Assembly: GCA_027621355.1 (NCBI GenBank)
Contig: JAQCBZ010000004.1
Coordinates: forward strand, 1-64,000
Direction of reading: 5' to 3'
DNA: 64,000 nucleotides
DNA from: Bacteroidota bacterium
GTDB lineage: Bacteria; Bacteroidota; Rhodothermia; Balneolales; Balneolaceae
The notes below the pieces were generated by a model, which saw nothing but the letters and a program-made list of their open reading frames with translations, ran no database searches and had not been told where the DNA came from. The position numbers and the translations under genes were made by a program. Below, in pieces: positions 1 through 8,894 of this stretch; the stretch's first letter is position 1; every line of letters begins with the position of its first letter.

Positions 1-139
1 TCATCACGCTTGGGGCGGTCGTCACGCTTTGGGCGGTCATCACGGTTCGGGCGGTCATCGCGCTTCGGGCCGCGGTTCGGGCGGTCGTCACGCTTGGGGC
101 CACGGCTCGGACGATCATCACGCTTCGGGCCACGACTAG
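1..139. repeat. In-gene tandem repeat encoding RGPKRDDRPN units
   Basis: Near-identical 30-base units and then 18-base units, rich in cgcttcgggc and gggcggtcat, run through the start of the window. On the minus strand they encode Arg/Asp/Pro-rich decapeptides and hexapeptides. The differences between units fall mostly at third codon positions, which points to a protein repeat under selection and not a spacer-type array. Confidence 0.8.
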
Positions 140-203
140 CTGAGCTAGGTCGAGATGACGAGGTATTATTCTTGCGGGGGCTGCGATTCATCGGGCTCTT
201 CAT
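1..203 (-). CDS. rluB: N-terminal part of probable RluB-family rRNA pseudouridine synthase (runs off window)
   Basis: Minus-strand reading frame opening at an ATG (203) inside the last codons of scpB and continuing past base 1. The visible 67 residues begin MKSPMNRSPRKNNTSSSR and then turn into a basic repeat: three copies of a decapeptide close to RGPKRDDRPN, then hexapeptides RDDRPK. No catalytic domain is inside the window. In bacteria scpB is commonly followed by an rluB-type 23S rRNA pseudouridine synthase, and Bacteroidota versions often carry a long basic low-complexity N-terminus, which is the reason for the name. A second in-frame ATG at 191 is a possible start. The overlap with scpB suggests translational coupling. 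The frame could belong to another RNA-binding protein. Confidence 0.5.
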   Translation of the reverse strand, partial: MKSPMNRSPRKNNTSSSRPSSASRGPKRDDRPSRGPKRDDRPNRGPKRDDRPNRDDRPKRDDRPKRD

Positions 204-819
204 CTGATTTGGTATGAAACTCGATGAATGCCTGTCGATGCTCTGCCATATCATCATCGCGTAGTAAATCCTCGATTTCGCGAGGTTTGGGGAGTTCATC
301 AACACTTTGAAGTCCGAAATGGCTCAAAAAGAGTGGGGATGTTTTGTACAACAAAGGTTTTCCTGGTGAATCTGCACGTCCAGATACAGTAATAAGTTCT
401 CGCTCCAAGAGTTGCCGAATCACGTATCCTGAGTCAACACCTCGAATAGCATCTACTTCTGGCTTCGTAATGGGTTGTTTGTATGCCACAATGGCAACTG
501 TCTCTAGCGCAGATTGTGATAATCTTCGTCTTCGAGACTGATTTTGAGCCATCTGAAGCCACGGATGTAACTGGGGCCGGGTTAAAAAACGATAGCCACC
601 ACCTTTTTTTTCTATTCTAAACGAAACATCGTTCTGATCATAAAGCTGGTTGAGCTCAGTGATCATGTTATCAATATGCTCTGCCGTTAATGAGAGCTCT
701 TCCTCTGATTCATTCATCATTTCGGCCAGTTCTATTGCCTTCAGAGGTTCCGCATGAGCAAAAAGGATGGCCTCTATCACAGAGATCAGCCTTGTACCAT
801 CAACAAACGTATAATTCAT
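166..819 (-). CDS. scpB: Segregation and condensation protein B
   Basis: 217 aa, the usual size for ScpB, the winged-helix partner that binds ScpA in the SMC-ScpAB complex and acts in chromosome compaction and segregation. Recognisable family segments are ISVIEAILFAHAEPL at the N-terminus, the first winged helix at about residues 10-90, and ALETVAIVAYKQPITKPEVD with the following RGVDSGYVIRQLLER in the second winged helix. It starts at ATG 819, 35 bases after priA ends, and its 3' end overlaps the start of the rluB-like frame. scpA is not adjacent; priA takes that place. The acidic C-terminal tail (SDEEPDESQPPQE) lies beyond the folded region. Confidence 0.93.
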   Translation of the reverse strand: MNYTFVDGTRLISVIEAILFAHAEPLKAIELAEMMNESEEELSLTAEHIDNMITELNQLYDQNDVSFRIEKKGGGYRFLTRPQLHPWLQMAQNQSRRRRLSQSALETVAIVAYKQPITKPEVDAIRGVDSGYVIRQLLERELITVSGRADSPGKPLLYKTSPLFLSHFGLQSVDELPKPREIEDLLRDDDMAEHRQAFIEFHTKSDEEPDESQPPQE

Positions 820-854
820 TCGCGTAGTTTACGACTAATTTAGTTGACTTGGAA

Positions 855-3104
855 TCAGTCTACTGCGTCCACATCAACATTGACTCGAACCGAAGACCAG
901 CCTTGTTTTTTGATCCCTTCCACTTGCTGGATAATTCGATCTAAATATGGATAAAGTTGTGAAGCTTTGCTTTGTGGATCGACCTTTAACGAGACCTGCC
1001 AGTGAGTTCGGTTTTGAATCCGTTCAATAAGTGCCGGGGCTGGACCCAACACGTTCGATTCACCAGCATGCTGCCGCAGAGCTTGCCCCAGTGCCTGTGC
1101 TTTTTGGATGGTCATTTCGGCTTGGCGCCCCTTCACATGAAATGTCACCATTCTGCAAAAAGGGGGGTACATACTTGCCTGCCGTACCGCCCGTTCATGT
1201 GTCACAAAGCGCATGTAATCATGTTTTTCTGCGGCTTTAAATGCTTCATGATCTGCTAAATACGTTTGTACATACACGTGACCGGGTCGATCGGCGCGAC
1301 CTGCACGTCCTGCCACTTGACTCATTAATTGGTAAAGCCTTTCAGAGGCGCGCCATGATGGAAAGGCCAATTCGTTTTCCGCTTGCAATACGCCTACGAC
1401 CGTGACATTGGGAAAATCTAGTCCTTTGGCTAACATTTGAGTACCAAGTAGAATGTCGGCCTCTCCCTTTTTAACTGCCTCATAAATGGCCGCATGTTCA
1501 TCCTTTTTGGAGGTGCTATCTCGATCCATTCGCCGAATGACTGCGTCTGGATAAAGAATTTGGAGCTCTTCTTCCAGTTGCTGAGTCCCCATCCCCTTTG
1601 GTTCCAATTGCTCACTTCCACACGATTCACACCGCGTTGGAACACGATGTGCATGACCACTGTAATGACAAAGGAGCATATTCTTTGGTTTATGGTAGGT
1701 CATGCTCACCGAACATTGTGGACATTCAGGAATATGTCCGCAAGAAGAGCATTGTATATAAGAGGCTGAGCCACGTCGATTCAAAAGAACAATCGATTGC
1801 TCCTGCCTCTCTAGGGACTCCTCAATGGCACTGTACAATTCCACTGTCAGTGGGCCCTTCATGGCCGATCGATACGATTGCATCGGAAGTATCGAGACCT
1901 GAGGCATCGTACCAAAGGGTCGTTCCGTCAGAGTCAGAAGGGTATGTTTTCCCTGCTGGGCTCCCTCCCATGTGGTGATGGATGGGGTTGCAGAGCCAAG
2001 CACACACACTGCTTGCTCAATGGATGCCCTCATCAAGGCAACATCTCTGGCATGATATCGAGGAGCTGGGTCAAATTGCTTGTAACTCGTATCGTGCTCC
2101 TCGTCAACCACAATAATGGCAAGATCTTCCACTGGCGCAAAGATAGCCGAACGGGGGCCCACGACAACCTTGGATTCACCACGCTGGATGGAGAGCCAAG
2201 CCGCTGCTTTCTCTTTGTCCGTTTGACGGCTATGTAGCACGGCTAACTTTGGCCCAAAATGACGCTCAAAGCGTGCTACTGTTTGGGGCGTAAGTGCAAT
2301 CTCTGGCACGAGAACAATGGCCCCTTTTCCAGACTCAAGAGCTTGTTGAATGGCATGAAGATAGACTTCGGTTTTCCCAGAACCTGTCACGCCATGAAGT
2401 AAAAAACTTTGGTAATGTTCCTTTTGAAGCGCCTTTTCGATTGGTTCAAAGGCTTGCTCCTGTGCTTCTGTTAATGGGTGAATAGGGTGTACCGTATGGG
2501 GTGATTGGCCTGTCGAAAGCGATTCATCGTACTCTCCGTTTTGGCTGATCTCTTCTAGGGATCGCACTTTCGTTTTTGGTACCTGAATCACCTGGACCCA
2601 CCCTTTTTTCTTGAGAGAGGCAATCGCTTTGATCTCTTGCCGACCACGGTATTTCCTCTTTAGTCCATCCAAAGACCAACCATCCTTGCCTTTGGAGTCA
2701 ACATCTTCTAGCAACGTTTTCTCAGCGGCAGAAAGAGCCTCCTGGCTCAAAGGTCTCTTGGGTTCAGATACTCCAATGAGTCGCTCTTCGGCCACAATTC
2801 CAACGGCAGACGGAAGGGCGGTTTGAAATACTTCTCCTTGACTACAAAAATAGAACGTGGAGATCCAATCCACGAGACGAAGAAGCTCTTGACTCACCAC
2901 TGGCTTTGGATCCAGCACATTGATAACGGGCTGGGTCTTGAATGAGGGCTTGGTCTCATGAACCTTAACCACCAAGCCGATTGCATGCACTCCTCGAAGT
3001 GGCACCCATGCACGTACTCCAGGCACGAGTGTTAATGACTCTGGGATGTGATACGTAAATGTTTGTCTGACCGCTGTGGGAAAGGCCAGCTCGGCAAACC
3101 TCAT
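855..3104 (-). CDS. priA: Primosomal replication protein N' (PriA helicase)
   Basis: 749-aa superfamily 2 helicase that reloads the replisome at stalled forks. Visible elements are an N-terminal DNA-binding region, Walker A GVTGSGKT at about 238-245, the DEEH box at about 334-337, GSATPS at about 370, and a C-terminal helicase lobe with VAGRAGR. A zinc-binding insertion lies at about residues 452-496. It has CSSC, CPQC and CESC pairs, but the remaining pair reads CHYS, so one of the eight expected Cys ligands is Ser (about residue 482). It begins at ATG 3104 and is followed after 35 bases by scpB on the same strand. Confidence 0.95.
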   Translation of the reverse strand: MRFAELAFPTAVRQTFTYHIPESLTLVPGVRAWVPLRGVHAIGLVVKVHETKPSFKTQPVINVLDPKPVVSQELLRLVDWISTFYFCSQGEVFQTALPSAVGIVAEERLIGVSEPKRPLSQEALSAAEKTLLEDVDSKGKDGWSLDGLKRKYRGRQEIKAIASLKKKGWVQVIQVPKTKVRSLEEISQNGEYDESLSTGQSPHTVHPIHPLTEAQEQAFEPIEKALQKEHYQSFLLHGVTGSGKTEVYLHAIQQALESGKGAIVLVPEIALTPQTVARFERHFGPKLAVLHSRQTDKEKAAAWLSIQRGESKVVVGPRSAIFAPVEDLAIIVVDEEHDTSYKQFDPAPRYHARDVALMRASIEQAVCVLGSATPSITTWEGAQQGKHTLLTLTERPFGTMPQVSILPMQSYRSAMKGPLTVELYSAIEESLERQEQSIVLLNRRGSASYIQCSSCGHIPECPQCSVSMTYHKPKNMLLCHYSGHAHRVPTRCESCGSEQLEPKGMGTQQLEEELQILYPDAVIRRMDRDSTSKKDEHAAIYEAVKKGEADILLGTQMLAKGLDFPNVTVVGVLQAENELAFPSWRASERLYQLMSQVAGRAGRADRPGHVYVQTYLADHEAFKAAEKHDYMRFVTHERAVRQASMYPPFCRMVTFHVKGRQAEMTIQKAQALGQALRQHAGESNVLGPAPALIERIQNRTHWQVSLKVDPQSKASQLYPYLDRIIQQVEGIKKQGWSSVRVNVDVDAVD

Positions 3105-3113
3105 AAATCTAGG

Positions 3114-3251
3114 TTAGGTAGATCGGTTTCGGCGACATCGTTCACTACAATATCGCACCTCATCCCATACTTTTTCCCATTTTTTTCGCCAGGTGAAGGG
3201 GCGTCCACACACAGCACAGAGTTTGGAGGGTAGGTCTTGTTTTTTTCGCAT
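3114..3251 (-). CDS. Small zinc-finger-like protein of the DUF2256 family
   Basis: A 45-aa frame, ATG at 3251 and TAA at 3114-3116, between priA and the cryptochrome gene. It starts [20 protein letters not shown], continues [20 protein letters not shown] and ends RNRST. The CxxC...CxxxC arrangement and the [22 protein letters not shown] core are the hallmark of DUF2256 (COG4338), a tiny family with a presumed zinc site and no established function. As I recall, members are often found next to photolyase/cryptochrome genes, as here, where it lies 14 bases after the cryptochrome stop codon on the same strand. It probably shares that transcript. Confidence 0.85.
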   Translation of the reverse strand: MRKKQDLPSKLCAVCGRPFTWRKKWEKVWDEVRYCSERCRRNRST

Positions 3252-3265
3252 CGCAATGTCACTGT

Positions 3266-4576
3266 TTAAAACAATGTGCCTTGTAACCAGGTTCGTCGAT
3301 ATCGACCCTGAGCATCATACATCTTCGCCTGTCGATCCACATCAAATTGACGATTTCTTGGGTCATGACCTACGGTTGAGTTGTAGGCCCAGTTACCCCA
3401 ATTGCTGGCCACATCATAATCGATTAGCATGGTTTCGAAGTATGAGGCTCCCATACGCCAATCCACACCTAAATTTTGAGATAAATAGGATGCTACATTT
3501 TGTCGCCCACGATTACTCATAAAGCCTGTAGCATTTAGTTCGCGCATATTTGCGTCCACAAAATCAGCGCCCGTTTGACCGTCTGCCCAGCGCTGGAATC
3601 TATCTTTGTTTGGCTCTTGCCGGACCGCCTTGCCCTGTATACCACCCGCATGAAATAGTGACGCACCATGTTTCCAGGCTGAAAATTGGAAAAAATCACG
3701 CCAGAGTAATTCAAAAATCAGCCAATAGGTCGACTCATTACTCACCCGGTCGGCTTCATAGCGTTTCACTTCGGACCAAATGCGTCTTGGACTTACACAA
3801 CCATTGGCCAGCCATGGCGAAAATTTTGAGGAATAATTTGCACCAAGAAGCCCATTACGGGTTTGCTTATATACCTTTAGATGATCGCCCTGCCAAAAAT
3901 ATTCGTCCAATCGAGCACGTCCAGCGGTTTCACCCCCTTTGAACGGAAGCACAGATCTTGTATCGGGCGTCCAATCACCGGCATGTTGAGAAAGTTGGGA
4001 GCCTTCGAGCACATCTTTCCAAGGTGTGCTCGAACTGTACGTAGACCACAAAATTTTTGATGGAGAAGACACCGGTTCGCGAACATCAACCTCTTTCTCA
4101 ACCTTCTTTCGAAAAGGTGTAAATACCTTGGGAAGGTCCTCAAGCTCAAAGGGCAAATCATCTGTATGGAGTAGTGTATGCCCATCCACCCATTCAAACG
4201 CACAATTCGAGGAAATACGCGACTTGATCCTCGTTTCAGTGTCAGCCTCCTCCGTCCCAGGGTAGGTCATCGCCACAAGATTGTGAATTCCAAACTCATC
4301 CACTGCCTCCGCAAGCACCGACTCTGGAAGACCTTCTCGCACAATCAAGGACCCACCATGTTTCTCGATGGAAGTAGCTAAATCCTCGATGGATTCCTTC
4401 CAAAATCTAGCTCGAAACCGACCCATTTTAGGGAGTCCTAAGCGGGTATTTTCAAACCACGAGGGGTCCAAAATGACTATCGGGACAATAGGCTGATTCA
4501 TCTCGATGGCTTTCATCAAAGCTGGATGATCATCTAGCCGAAAGTCCTGTCGAAACCATAACAGTGTTTGATTCAT
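3266..4576 (-). CDS. Cryptochrome DASH-type photolyase
   Basis: Flavoprotein of the photolyase/cryptochrome family. From the internal ATG at 4576 it is 436 aa beginning [20 protein letters not shown], the normal N-terminus of the antenna domain; an upstream ATG at 4615 would add 13 unlikely residues. Later segments are typical of the FAD domain of the DASH group: [55 protein letters not shown], and the C-terminal [20 protein letters not shown] with [15 protein letters not shown] proteins repair cyclobutane dimers mainly in single-stranded DNA and may also act as light sensors. The DUF2256 gene lies directly downstream, and the glycosylase gene at 4667 diverges from it. Confidence 0.9.
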   Translation of the reverse strand: MNQTLLWFRQDFRLDDHPALMKAIEMNQPIVPIVILDPSWFENTRLGLPKMGRFRARFWKESIEDLATSIEKHGGSLIVREGLPESVLAEAVDEFGIHNLVAMTYPGTEEADTETRIKSRISSNCAFEWVDGHTLLHTDDLPFELEDLPKVFTPFRKKVEKEVDVREPVSSPSKILWSTYSSSTPWKDVLEGSQLSQHAGDWTPDTRSVLPFKGGETAGRARLDEYFWQGDHLKVYKQTRNGLLGANYSSKFSPWLANGCVSPRRIWSEVKRYEADRVSNESTYWLIFELLWRDFFQFSAWKHGASLFHAGGIQGKAVRQEPNKDRFQRWADGQTGADFVDANMRELNATGFMSNRGRQNVASYLSQNLGVDWRMGASYFETMLIDYDVASNWGNWAYNSTVGHDPRNRQFDVDRQAKMYDAQGRYRRTWLQGTLF

Positions 4577-4666
4577 TGTTGTCTGTGTAACTTGTTGAAG
4601 CTTGAACGAGTACATCAGATGTTTCGTTTCAGTCAGTATAATTCCATCCTATTCACGTTTATACCT

Positions 4667-5647
4667 ATGTCCCACTGGACCCTCAAATCTATCCCTCCTC
4701 ACGATTGGACCTTATGCCTCGATATGCAGGTCTACTTTGATCACGAGCATGATCCAGAAGAGATCTTTGAGCGAGGCTTCCATCGGCCAATTCGAGCCGG
4801 AGAAAAGGACATTGTCGTAACCATTCAGTTTAATGGGAATCCTGAAGCACCCGAATTTGCCATTCATACGGATGAAGACCTCTCCAAGGATGAGATTCAG
4901 GACGCAAACCGGTCCTTATCAAGAATTTTAGGTACAGATCTAGACCTTCGTCCTCTTTACGATCAGGCTGGAAATGACCCACTGTTGGGGCCGCTATTGA
5001 GCACCTTGTACGGCCTCAAACGAATGTCTAGAGCATCCCTCTTTGAGGATACGGTCAACCGTATTGTCGAAATGCAGATGTCTCATAAGCCAACCGCCAA
5101 AAAGATGATGTACAGAATTCGCGAAAACTATGGTCAATTGATTCCATTTGAGGGAAAAACATTAGCGACTTGGCCCACTCCAGCACAACTCAAGGGGGCC
5201 GATCCAGAAGCAATTCGGGGTATGGGACCCACAAGACGAAAAGGGGAATACATCTCTGAGTTTGCGGCTCGACTCGATCAAAGGGAACTCGACCTTGAGT
5301 GGATGGACCGAGCTGCTACGGCAAAAGAGTTTTTGGAGGCGATTTCAGACGTTCGAGGTATAGGGCCAACTGCGGCACAAGATTTAATGCTCTACCGTCC
5401 AACGACGCAAGCCTATTTCCCATCCTCAAAAGTCAAAGGTGAAGAAAAGGGGTTACGAAAATGGATTATTCTAAGCTATGGTGGGGATCCCTCTCGGACA
5501 TCAGATGCAGAATTTGAGCGGATGATTAAACCTTGGAAGGGGTGTGAGGCTTCAGCGATTGAGTTCTTCCATCTCAATTGGGTGATGGAGTACAAGCGTC
5601 TCAAAGCAGAGCGTAAGCGCCAGAAAGAGTCTCAAAAAAAGACATAA
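4667..5647 (+). CDS. AlkA-like HhH-GPD DNA glycosylase homologue lacking the usual catalytic Asp
   Basis: 326 aa from ATG 4667 (MSHWTLKSIPPHDWTLCLDM); the open frame extends further upstream but would run into the divergent cryptochrome gene. Layout resembles DNA-3-methyladenine glycosylase II: an N-terminal beta-rich domain (about 1-110), then a helical HhH-GPD domain with the hairpin DVRGIGPTAAQDL at about 228-240. Where AlkA has FLPDD, holding the catalytic Asp, this protein reads YFPSSK at about 250-255, so no acid is seen at that place. It may be a damage-binding protein, use another residue, or be an inactive paralogue. The gene ends in Lys-rich codons just before the groESL terminator. 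Confidence 0.75.
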   Translation: MSHWTLKSIPPHDWTLCLDMQVYFDHEHDPEEIFERGFHRPIRAGEKDIVVTIQFNGNPEAPEFAIHTDEDLSKDEIQDANRSLSRILGTDLDLRPLYDQAGNDPLLGPLLSTLYGLKRMSRASLFEDTVNRIVEMQMSHKPTAKKMMYRIRENYGQLIPFEGKTLATWPTPAQLKGADPEAIRGMGPTRRKGEYISEFAARLDQRELDLEWMDRAATAKEFLEAISDVRGIGPTAAQDLMLYRPTTQAYFPSSKVKGEEKGLRKWIILSYGGDPSRTSDAEFERMIKPWKGCEASAIEFFHLNWVMEYKRLKAERKRQKESQKKT

Positions 5648-5681
5648 AAAAACCCCACACCGGAATCCAGCGTGGGGTTTA
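5648..5681 (-). terminator. Intrinsic terminator of groES-groEL
   Basis: On the minus strand, AAACCCCAC (5680-5672) pairs with GTGGGGTTT (5658-5650) around a 13-base loop and is followed by a run of T. It lies 20 bases after the groEL stop. In the plus direction the same hairpin could also stop the glycosylase transcript, but the T-run there is short. Confidence 0.85.
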
Positions 5682-5699
5682 GACTTTCGATAAGGTGGA

Positions 5700-7343
5700 T
5701 TAGAAATCCATTCCGCCCATACCGTCCATTCCTGCTGGAGGCATGGAAGGGCCTGAATCTTTATCTTCAGGCTTGTCAACAACCACTGCTTCCGTAGTAA
5801 GAAGCAAACCTGCCACAGATGCCGCATTTTCAAGTGCGGAACGTGTCACCTTGGTAGGGTCGATAACACCAGCTTTGAGGAGATCCTCATAAACCTCTGT
5901 ACGAGCATTGTATCCATGAGCCCCTTTTCCTTCGAGGACTTTTTGGACGACAATCGATCCTTCAACTCCTGCATTGGCGGCGATTGTGCGAAGAGGTGCC
6001 TGTAATGCACGGCGAATGATATCGAAGCCAACTTCTTGGTCGCTATTTTCACCTTTGAGGCCTTCCGTACCTTTCAGAGCACGAAGAAGAGCAACACCAC
6101 CCCCTGGGACAATGCCTTCCTCAACGGCTGCGCGTGTCGCATGCAATGCATCTTCCACGCGAGCTTTTTTCTCTTTCATCTCTACTTCAGAAGCAGCACC
6201 AATGTAGAGTACAGCCACACCACCTGCTAGTTTCGCAAGACGCTCTTGAAGCTTCTCACGATCATAGTCTGACGTTGTATTCTCAATTTGAGAGCGGATT
6301 TGGTTCACACGGGCTTTGATGTCCTCATCTTTCCCTTTTCCACCCACGACAATGGTGTTATCCTTATCGATGGAGACGCGGTCTGCTTGACCAAGGAAGT
6401 CAAGTGTTGCGTTTTCAAGCTTGTAGCCACGCTCTTCACTAATGACGGTACCACCTGTGAGGATGGCAATATCTTCAAGCATTGCTTTACGGCGATCTCC
6501 AAATCCAGGAGCTTTCACCGCTGCAATCTTAAGCGAGCCACGAAGTTTGTTGACTACCAATGTAGCAAGTGCTTCACCTTCTACATCTTCGGCAATGATC
6601 AACAACGGCTTGCCTGACTGCATCACTTTTTCAAGGATTGGCAGAAGGTCCTTCATATTGGAGATCTTCTTGTCAAAGATGAGGATATAAGGTGCTTCAA
6701 ACTCTGTAGTCATACTGTCAGAGTTTGTCACGAAGTAAGGCGAAAGATAGCCGCGGTCAAACTGCATCCCTTCGACAGTCTCAAGATAAGTCTCAGTTCC
6801 TTTTGCTTCCTCGACCGTGATAACACCGTCCTTGCCAACCTTCTCCATCGCATCCGCGATAAGGTTTCCAATCGTGTCATCATTGTTTGCTGAGATGGTG
6901 CCCACTTGCGCAATCTCTTCACGACCAGAAATCTCTTTGCTCATGGAGCGGAGTTCTGCAATGACGCTTTCGACTGCTTTGTCGATTCCACGCTTCAAGT
7001 CCATTGGGTTCGCGCCCGCTGTGACATTTTTCAAGCCTTGCTGAATAATGGATTGCGCAAGCACGGTGGCTGTTGTTGTCCCATCACCGGCATTGTCACT
7101 GGTGCGTGAGGCAACTTCTTTGACCATTTGCGCGCCAAGATTCTCAACTTTATCAGAGAGTTCGATCTCTTTTGCTACAGTTACACCATCTTTGGTGACA
7201 TTGGGTGAACCAAATGATTTTTCAATCACAACATTGCGTCCACGAGGGCCTAATGTGACTTTAACTGCATTTGCGAGTTTGTCCACACCACGTTTCAGTG
7301 CGTCGCGTGCTTCTAAATCGTAGTGAATATTTTTTGCTGCCAT
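5700..7343 (-). CDS. groEL: 60-kDa chaperonin GroEL
   Basis: 547 aa, full length. It starts [20 protein letters not shown], has the ATP-binding segments [10 protein letters not shown] and [11 protein letters not shown] near residues 30 and 87, the apical-domain substrate-binding region, and GGGVALLRA near 415. It ends with the flexible Gly/Met tail [10 protein letters not shown]. It forms the double-ring cytosolic folding chamber with GroES, whose gene lies 47 bases upstream on the same strand. An AAGGA ribosome site precedes the ATG. A strong intrinsic terminator follows. Confidence 0.98.
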   Translation of the reverse strand: MAAKNIHYDLEARDALKRGVDKLANAVKVTLGPRGRNVVIEKSFGSPNVTKDGVTVAKEIELSDKVENLGAQMVKEVASRTSDNAGDGTTTATVLAQSIIQQGLKNVTAGANPMDLKRGIDKAVESVIAELRSMSKEISGREEIAQVGTISANNDDTIGNLIADAMEKVGKDGVITVEEAKGTETYLETVEGMQFDRGYLSPYFVTNSDSMTTEFEAPYILIFDKKISNMKDLLPILEKVMQSGKPLLIIAEDVEGEALATLVVNKLRGSLKIAAVKAPGFGDRRKAMLEDIAILTGGTVISEERGYKLENATLDFLGQADRVSIDKDNTIVVGGKGKDEDIKARVNQIRSQIENTTSDYDREKLQERLAKLAGGVAVLYIGAASEVEMKEKKARVEDALHATRAAVEEGIVPGGGVALLRALKGTEGLKGENSDQEVGFDIIRRALQAPLRTIAANAGVEGSIVVQKVLEGKGAHGYNARTEVYEDLLKAGVIDPTKVTRSALENAASVAGLLLTTEAVVVDKPEDKDSGPSMPPAGMDGMGGMDF

Positions 7344-7390
7344 GTTAACTGTCCTTTTTAATGTTTTAGAATAGATTCCTGTTGGGGGAA

Positions 7391-7678
7391 TTAAGCAAGA
7401 ACTCCTAGAATATCAGACTCACGCATGATGAGGAGATCCTCTCCGTCAACTGTGACTTCTGTTCCAGAATATTTGCCATAAAGTACTATGTCACCATCCT
7501 TGACCGTCATGTCAATTTTGGCGCCGTTTTCAACTTTACCAGGGCCCGCAGCGACGATGGTTCCACGCTGTGGTTTTTCCTTAGCTGTATCTGGGATAAT
7601 GATTCCAGAGCTTGTAGTCTCTTCAGCTGCATCCGGGCGAACCAAGACGCGATCAGCAAGAGGTTTAATAGAAGACAT
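7391..7678 (-). CDS. groES: 10-kDa co-chaperonin GroES
   Basis: 95 aa. [20 protein letters not shown] is the classic N-terminus. The mobile loop (about residues 17-33, [20 protein letters not shown]) that docks on GroEL is present, as is [19 protein letters not shown] ribosome site precedes ATG 7678. It is first in the groES-groEL operon. The 207 bases upstream, to rsmA, contain no CIRCE inverted repeat that I can find, so HrcA-type control is not evident. Confidence 0.98.
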   Translation of the reverse strand: MSSIKPLADRVLVRPDAAEETTSSGIIIPDTAKEKPQRGTIVAAGPGKVENGAKIDMTVKDGDIVLYGKYSGTEVTVDGEDLLIMRESDILGVLA

Positions 7679-7885
7679 AATGTTACTCCTTACGAATTAT
7701 GATTTAATGTGTTTTGAATCGGTTCCAAAACGTTGACATCTCCGGAGAGGTTCCAAAGCATCTCAGCCGGAACGTCACGCTTGTACAACCACTACAAAAG
7801 CAACTTCCGTACCAAACGCACTCAGAGATTGATTTGGACCCATAAATTGTGCCTTGTTGTCATAGTGTCATGCATAAGAAGCTTA

Positions 7886-8758
7886 TTAATCCTCTTTTTT
7901 CTGCATCCATTCTGACAAACTTGCATAATCGGCCGGTGTCCATTGCTCAGGACGCTGATCAAAAGAACATCCCAACTGCTCAGTCACTGCATCACGCGCC
8001 TCAGCATCAAGCACAGTAGATAATGCGTTGGAGAGCTTTTTTCGCCTCTGTTGAAAGGCTGTTCTAACAATTTTTTTTAGGGTCTCATCCTCAAATGGCA
8101 AGGGTGGTTTATCAAAGGTTAATTGAATCACAGAACTCTCCACTTTGGGGGGAGGATCAAAGGCTGTGGGTGGCACATCCAGAAGATGTTTTACCGATGC
8201 CATTAACTGACATTGGACACTTAGAATGCCATATGTTTTGGAGCCAGGTGGGGCTATGATTCGATCGGCAACCTCTTTTTGAATCATCAACGTAGCTCGT
8301 TCGATGGAGGTGCGACGCTCCAAAATGGCAAATAAGATCGGACTCGTGATGTAATAAGGTAGGTTTCCTACCAGTTCTATGGACGATTCAGGGGCAATGT
8401 TGTGGGCCCACTCCTGCTCCATCAGCCACCAGTCTGGTGATAGGACATCATGTTCGAGAAGTTGTATAGATCCACTTGCTTGAGGAATCACATCTCTTTT
8501 GAGAATCTGTACCATGCGTGGGTCAATTTCGAGCAACGTGGTGGGCCAGCCCAACGCTATGAGCGGTTTGGTAAGCACTCCTTTCCCTGGACCAATTTCG
8601 ATAAGACGTCTTGTAGACCCCTTATGAATCATATCATGAGACGCGTTCTGTCTCGGAGATGAAACTGCCTCCACAATTTGATCGACAACGTAAAGATCGG
8701 TTAAAAAGTGTTGTCCAAGGCTTTTCTTAGCTGTAGGATGGGTCTGCAAATGGGTCAT
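7886..8758 (-). CDS. rsmA: 16S rRNA dimethyladenosine transferase (KsgA/RsmA)
   Basis: 290 aa. It dimethylates the two adjacent adenines in the 3'-terminal hairpin of 16S rRNA late in 30S assembly, using SAM. Visible motifs are KKSLGQHFLTD near residue 12, the SAM-binding loop RRLIEIGPGKGVLTKPL at about 51-67, and the catalytic motif IV VGNLPYYITSPIL at about 150. The C-terminal helical domain contains FQQRRKKLSNAL. It starts at ATG 8758, divergent from the operon beginning at 8895. Confidence 0.96.
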   Translation of the reverse strand: MTHLQTHPTAKKSLGQHFLTDLYVVDQIVEAVSSPRQNASHDMIHKGSTRRLIEIGPGKGVLTKPLIALGWPTTLLEIDPRMVQILKRDVIPQASGSIQLLEHDVLSPDWWLMEQEWAHNIAPESSIELVGNLPYYITSPILFAILERRTSIERATLMIQKEVADRIIAPPGSKTYGILSVQCQLMASVKHLLDVPPTAFDPPPKVESSVIQLTFDKPPLPFEDETLKKIVRTAFQQRRKKLSNALSTVLDAEARDAVTEQLGCSFDQRPEQWTPADYASLSEWMQKKED

Positions 8759-8840
8759 ATGAGGGACTTGGGATAATATGCTAGGCTACAGCTTCGACTT
8801 GTGGTGCACGGCAAGGGAATTGGGAGCGGTTTGGCGTAGT

Positions 8841-8854
8841 TTCATTATAATGAA
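8841..8854. promoter_or_regulatory. Palindrome TTCATTATAATGAA overlapping a TATAAT box
   Basis: Perfect 14-base palindrome containing TATAAT at 8846-8851, about 40 bases before the first gene of the helicase operon and within the divergent interval with rsmA. No matching -35 is seen at 17 bases. A 14-base palindrome is expected a few times by chance in 64 kb, so this is only a candidate promoter/operator. Confidence 0.3.
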
Positions 8855-8894
8855 GACTCTAAATTAGTAAAAAAGAACCCCCTATCCGTTTGGA

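Noticed and set aside
1-139. Possible CRISPR-like repeat array
   Set aside because: Units are adjacent with no unique spacers, and their lengths are multiples of three that fit codons.
10-207. Plus-strand frame with GRSSRFGRSSR repeats at the window start
   Set aside because: It is the antisense of the minus-strand Arg/Asp/Pro repeat that continues from scpB; the minus frame has an overlapping start and synonymous variation.
1430-1660. Other long frames antisense or out of frame to priA, groEL, gcvP and hppA
   Set aside because: They lie inside well-supported genes and encode no recognisable family or signal.
7679-7885. CIRCE element (HrcA operator) upstream of groES
   Set aside because: I looked for TTAGCACTC-N9-GAGTGCTAA or a close variant and found none.
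8841-8854. The TTCATTATAATGAA palindrome as a strong regulatory finding
   Set aside because: Perfect 14-base palindromes are expected a few times by chance in 64 kb, and no matching -35 box was seen; it is kept only as a low-confidence site.
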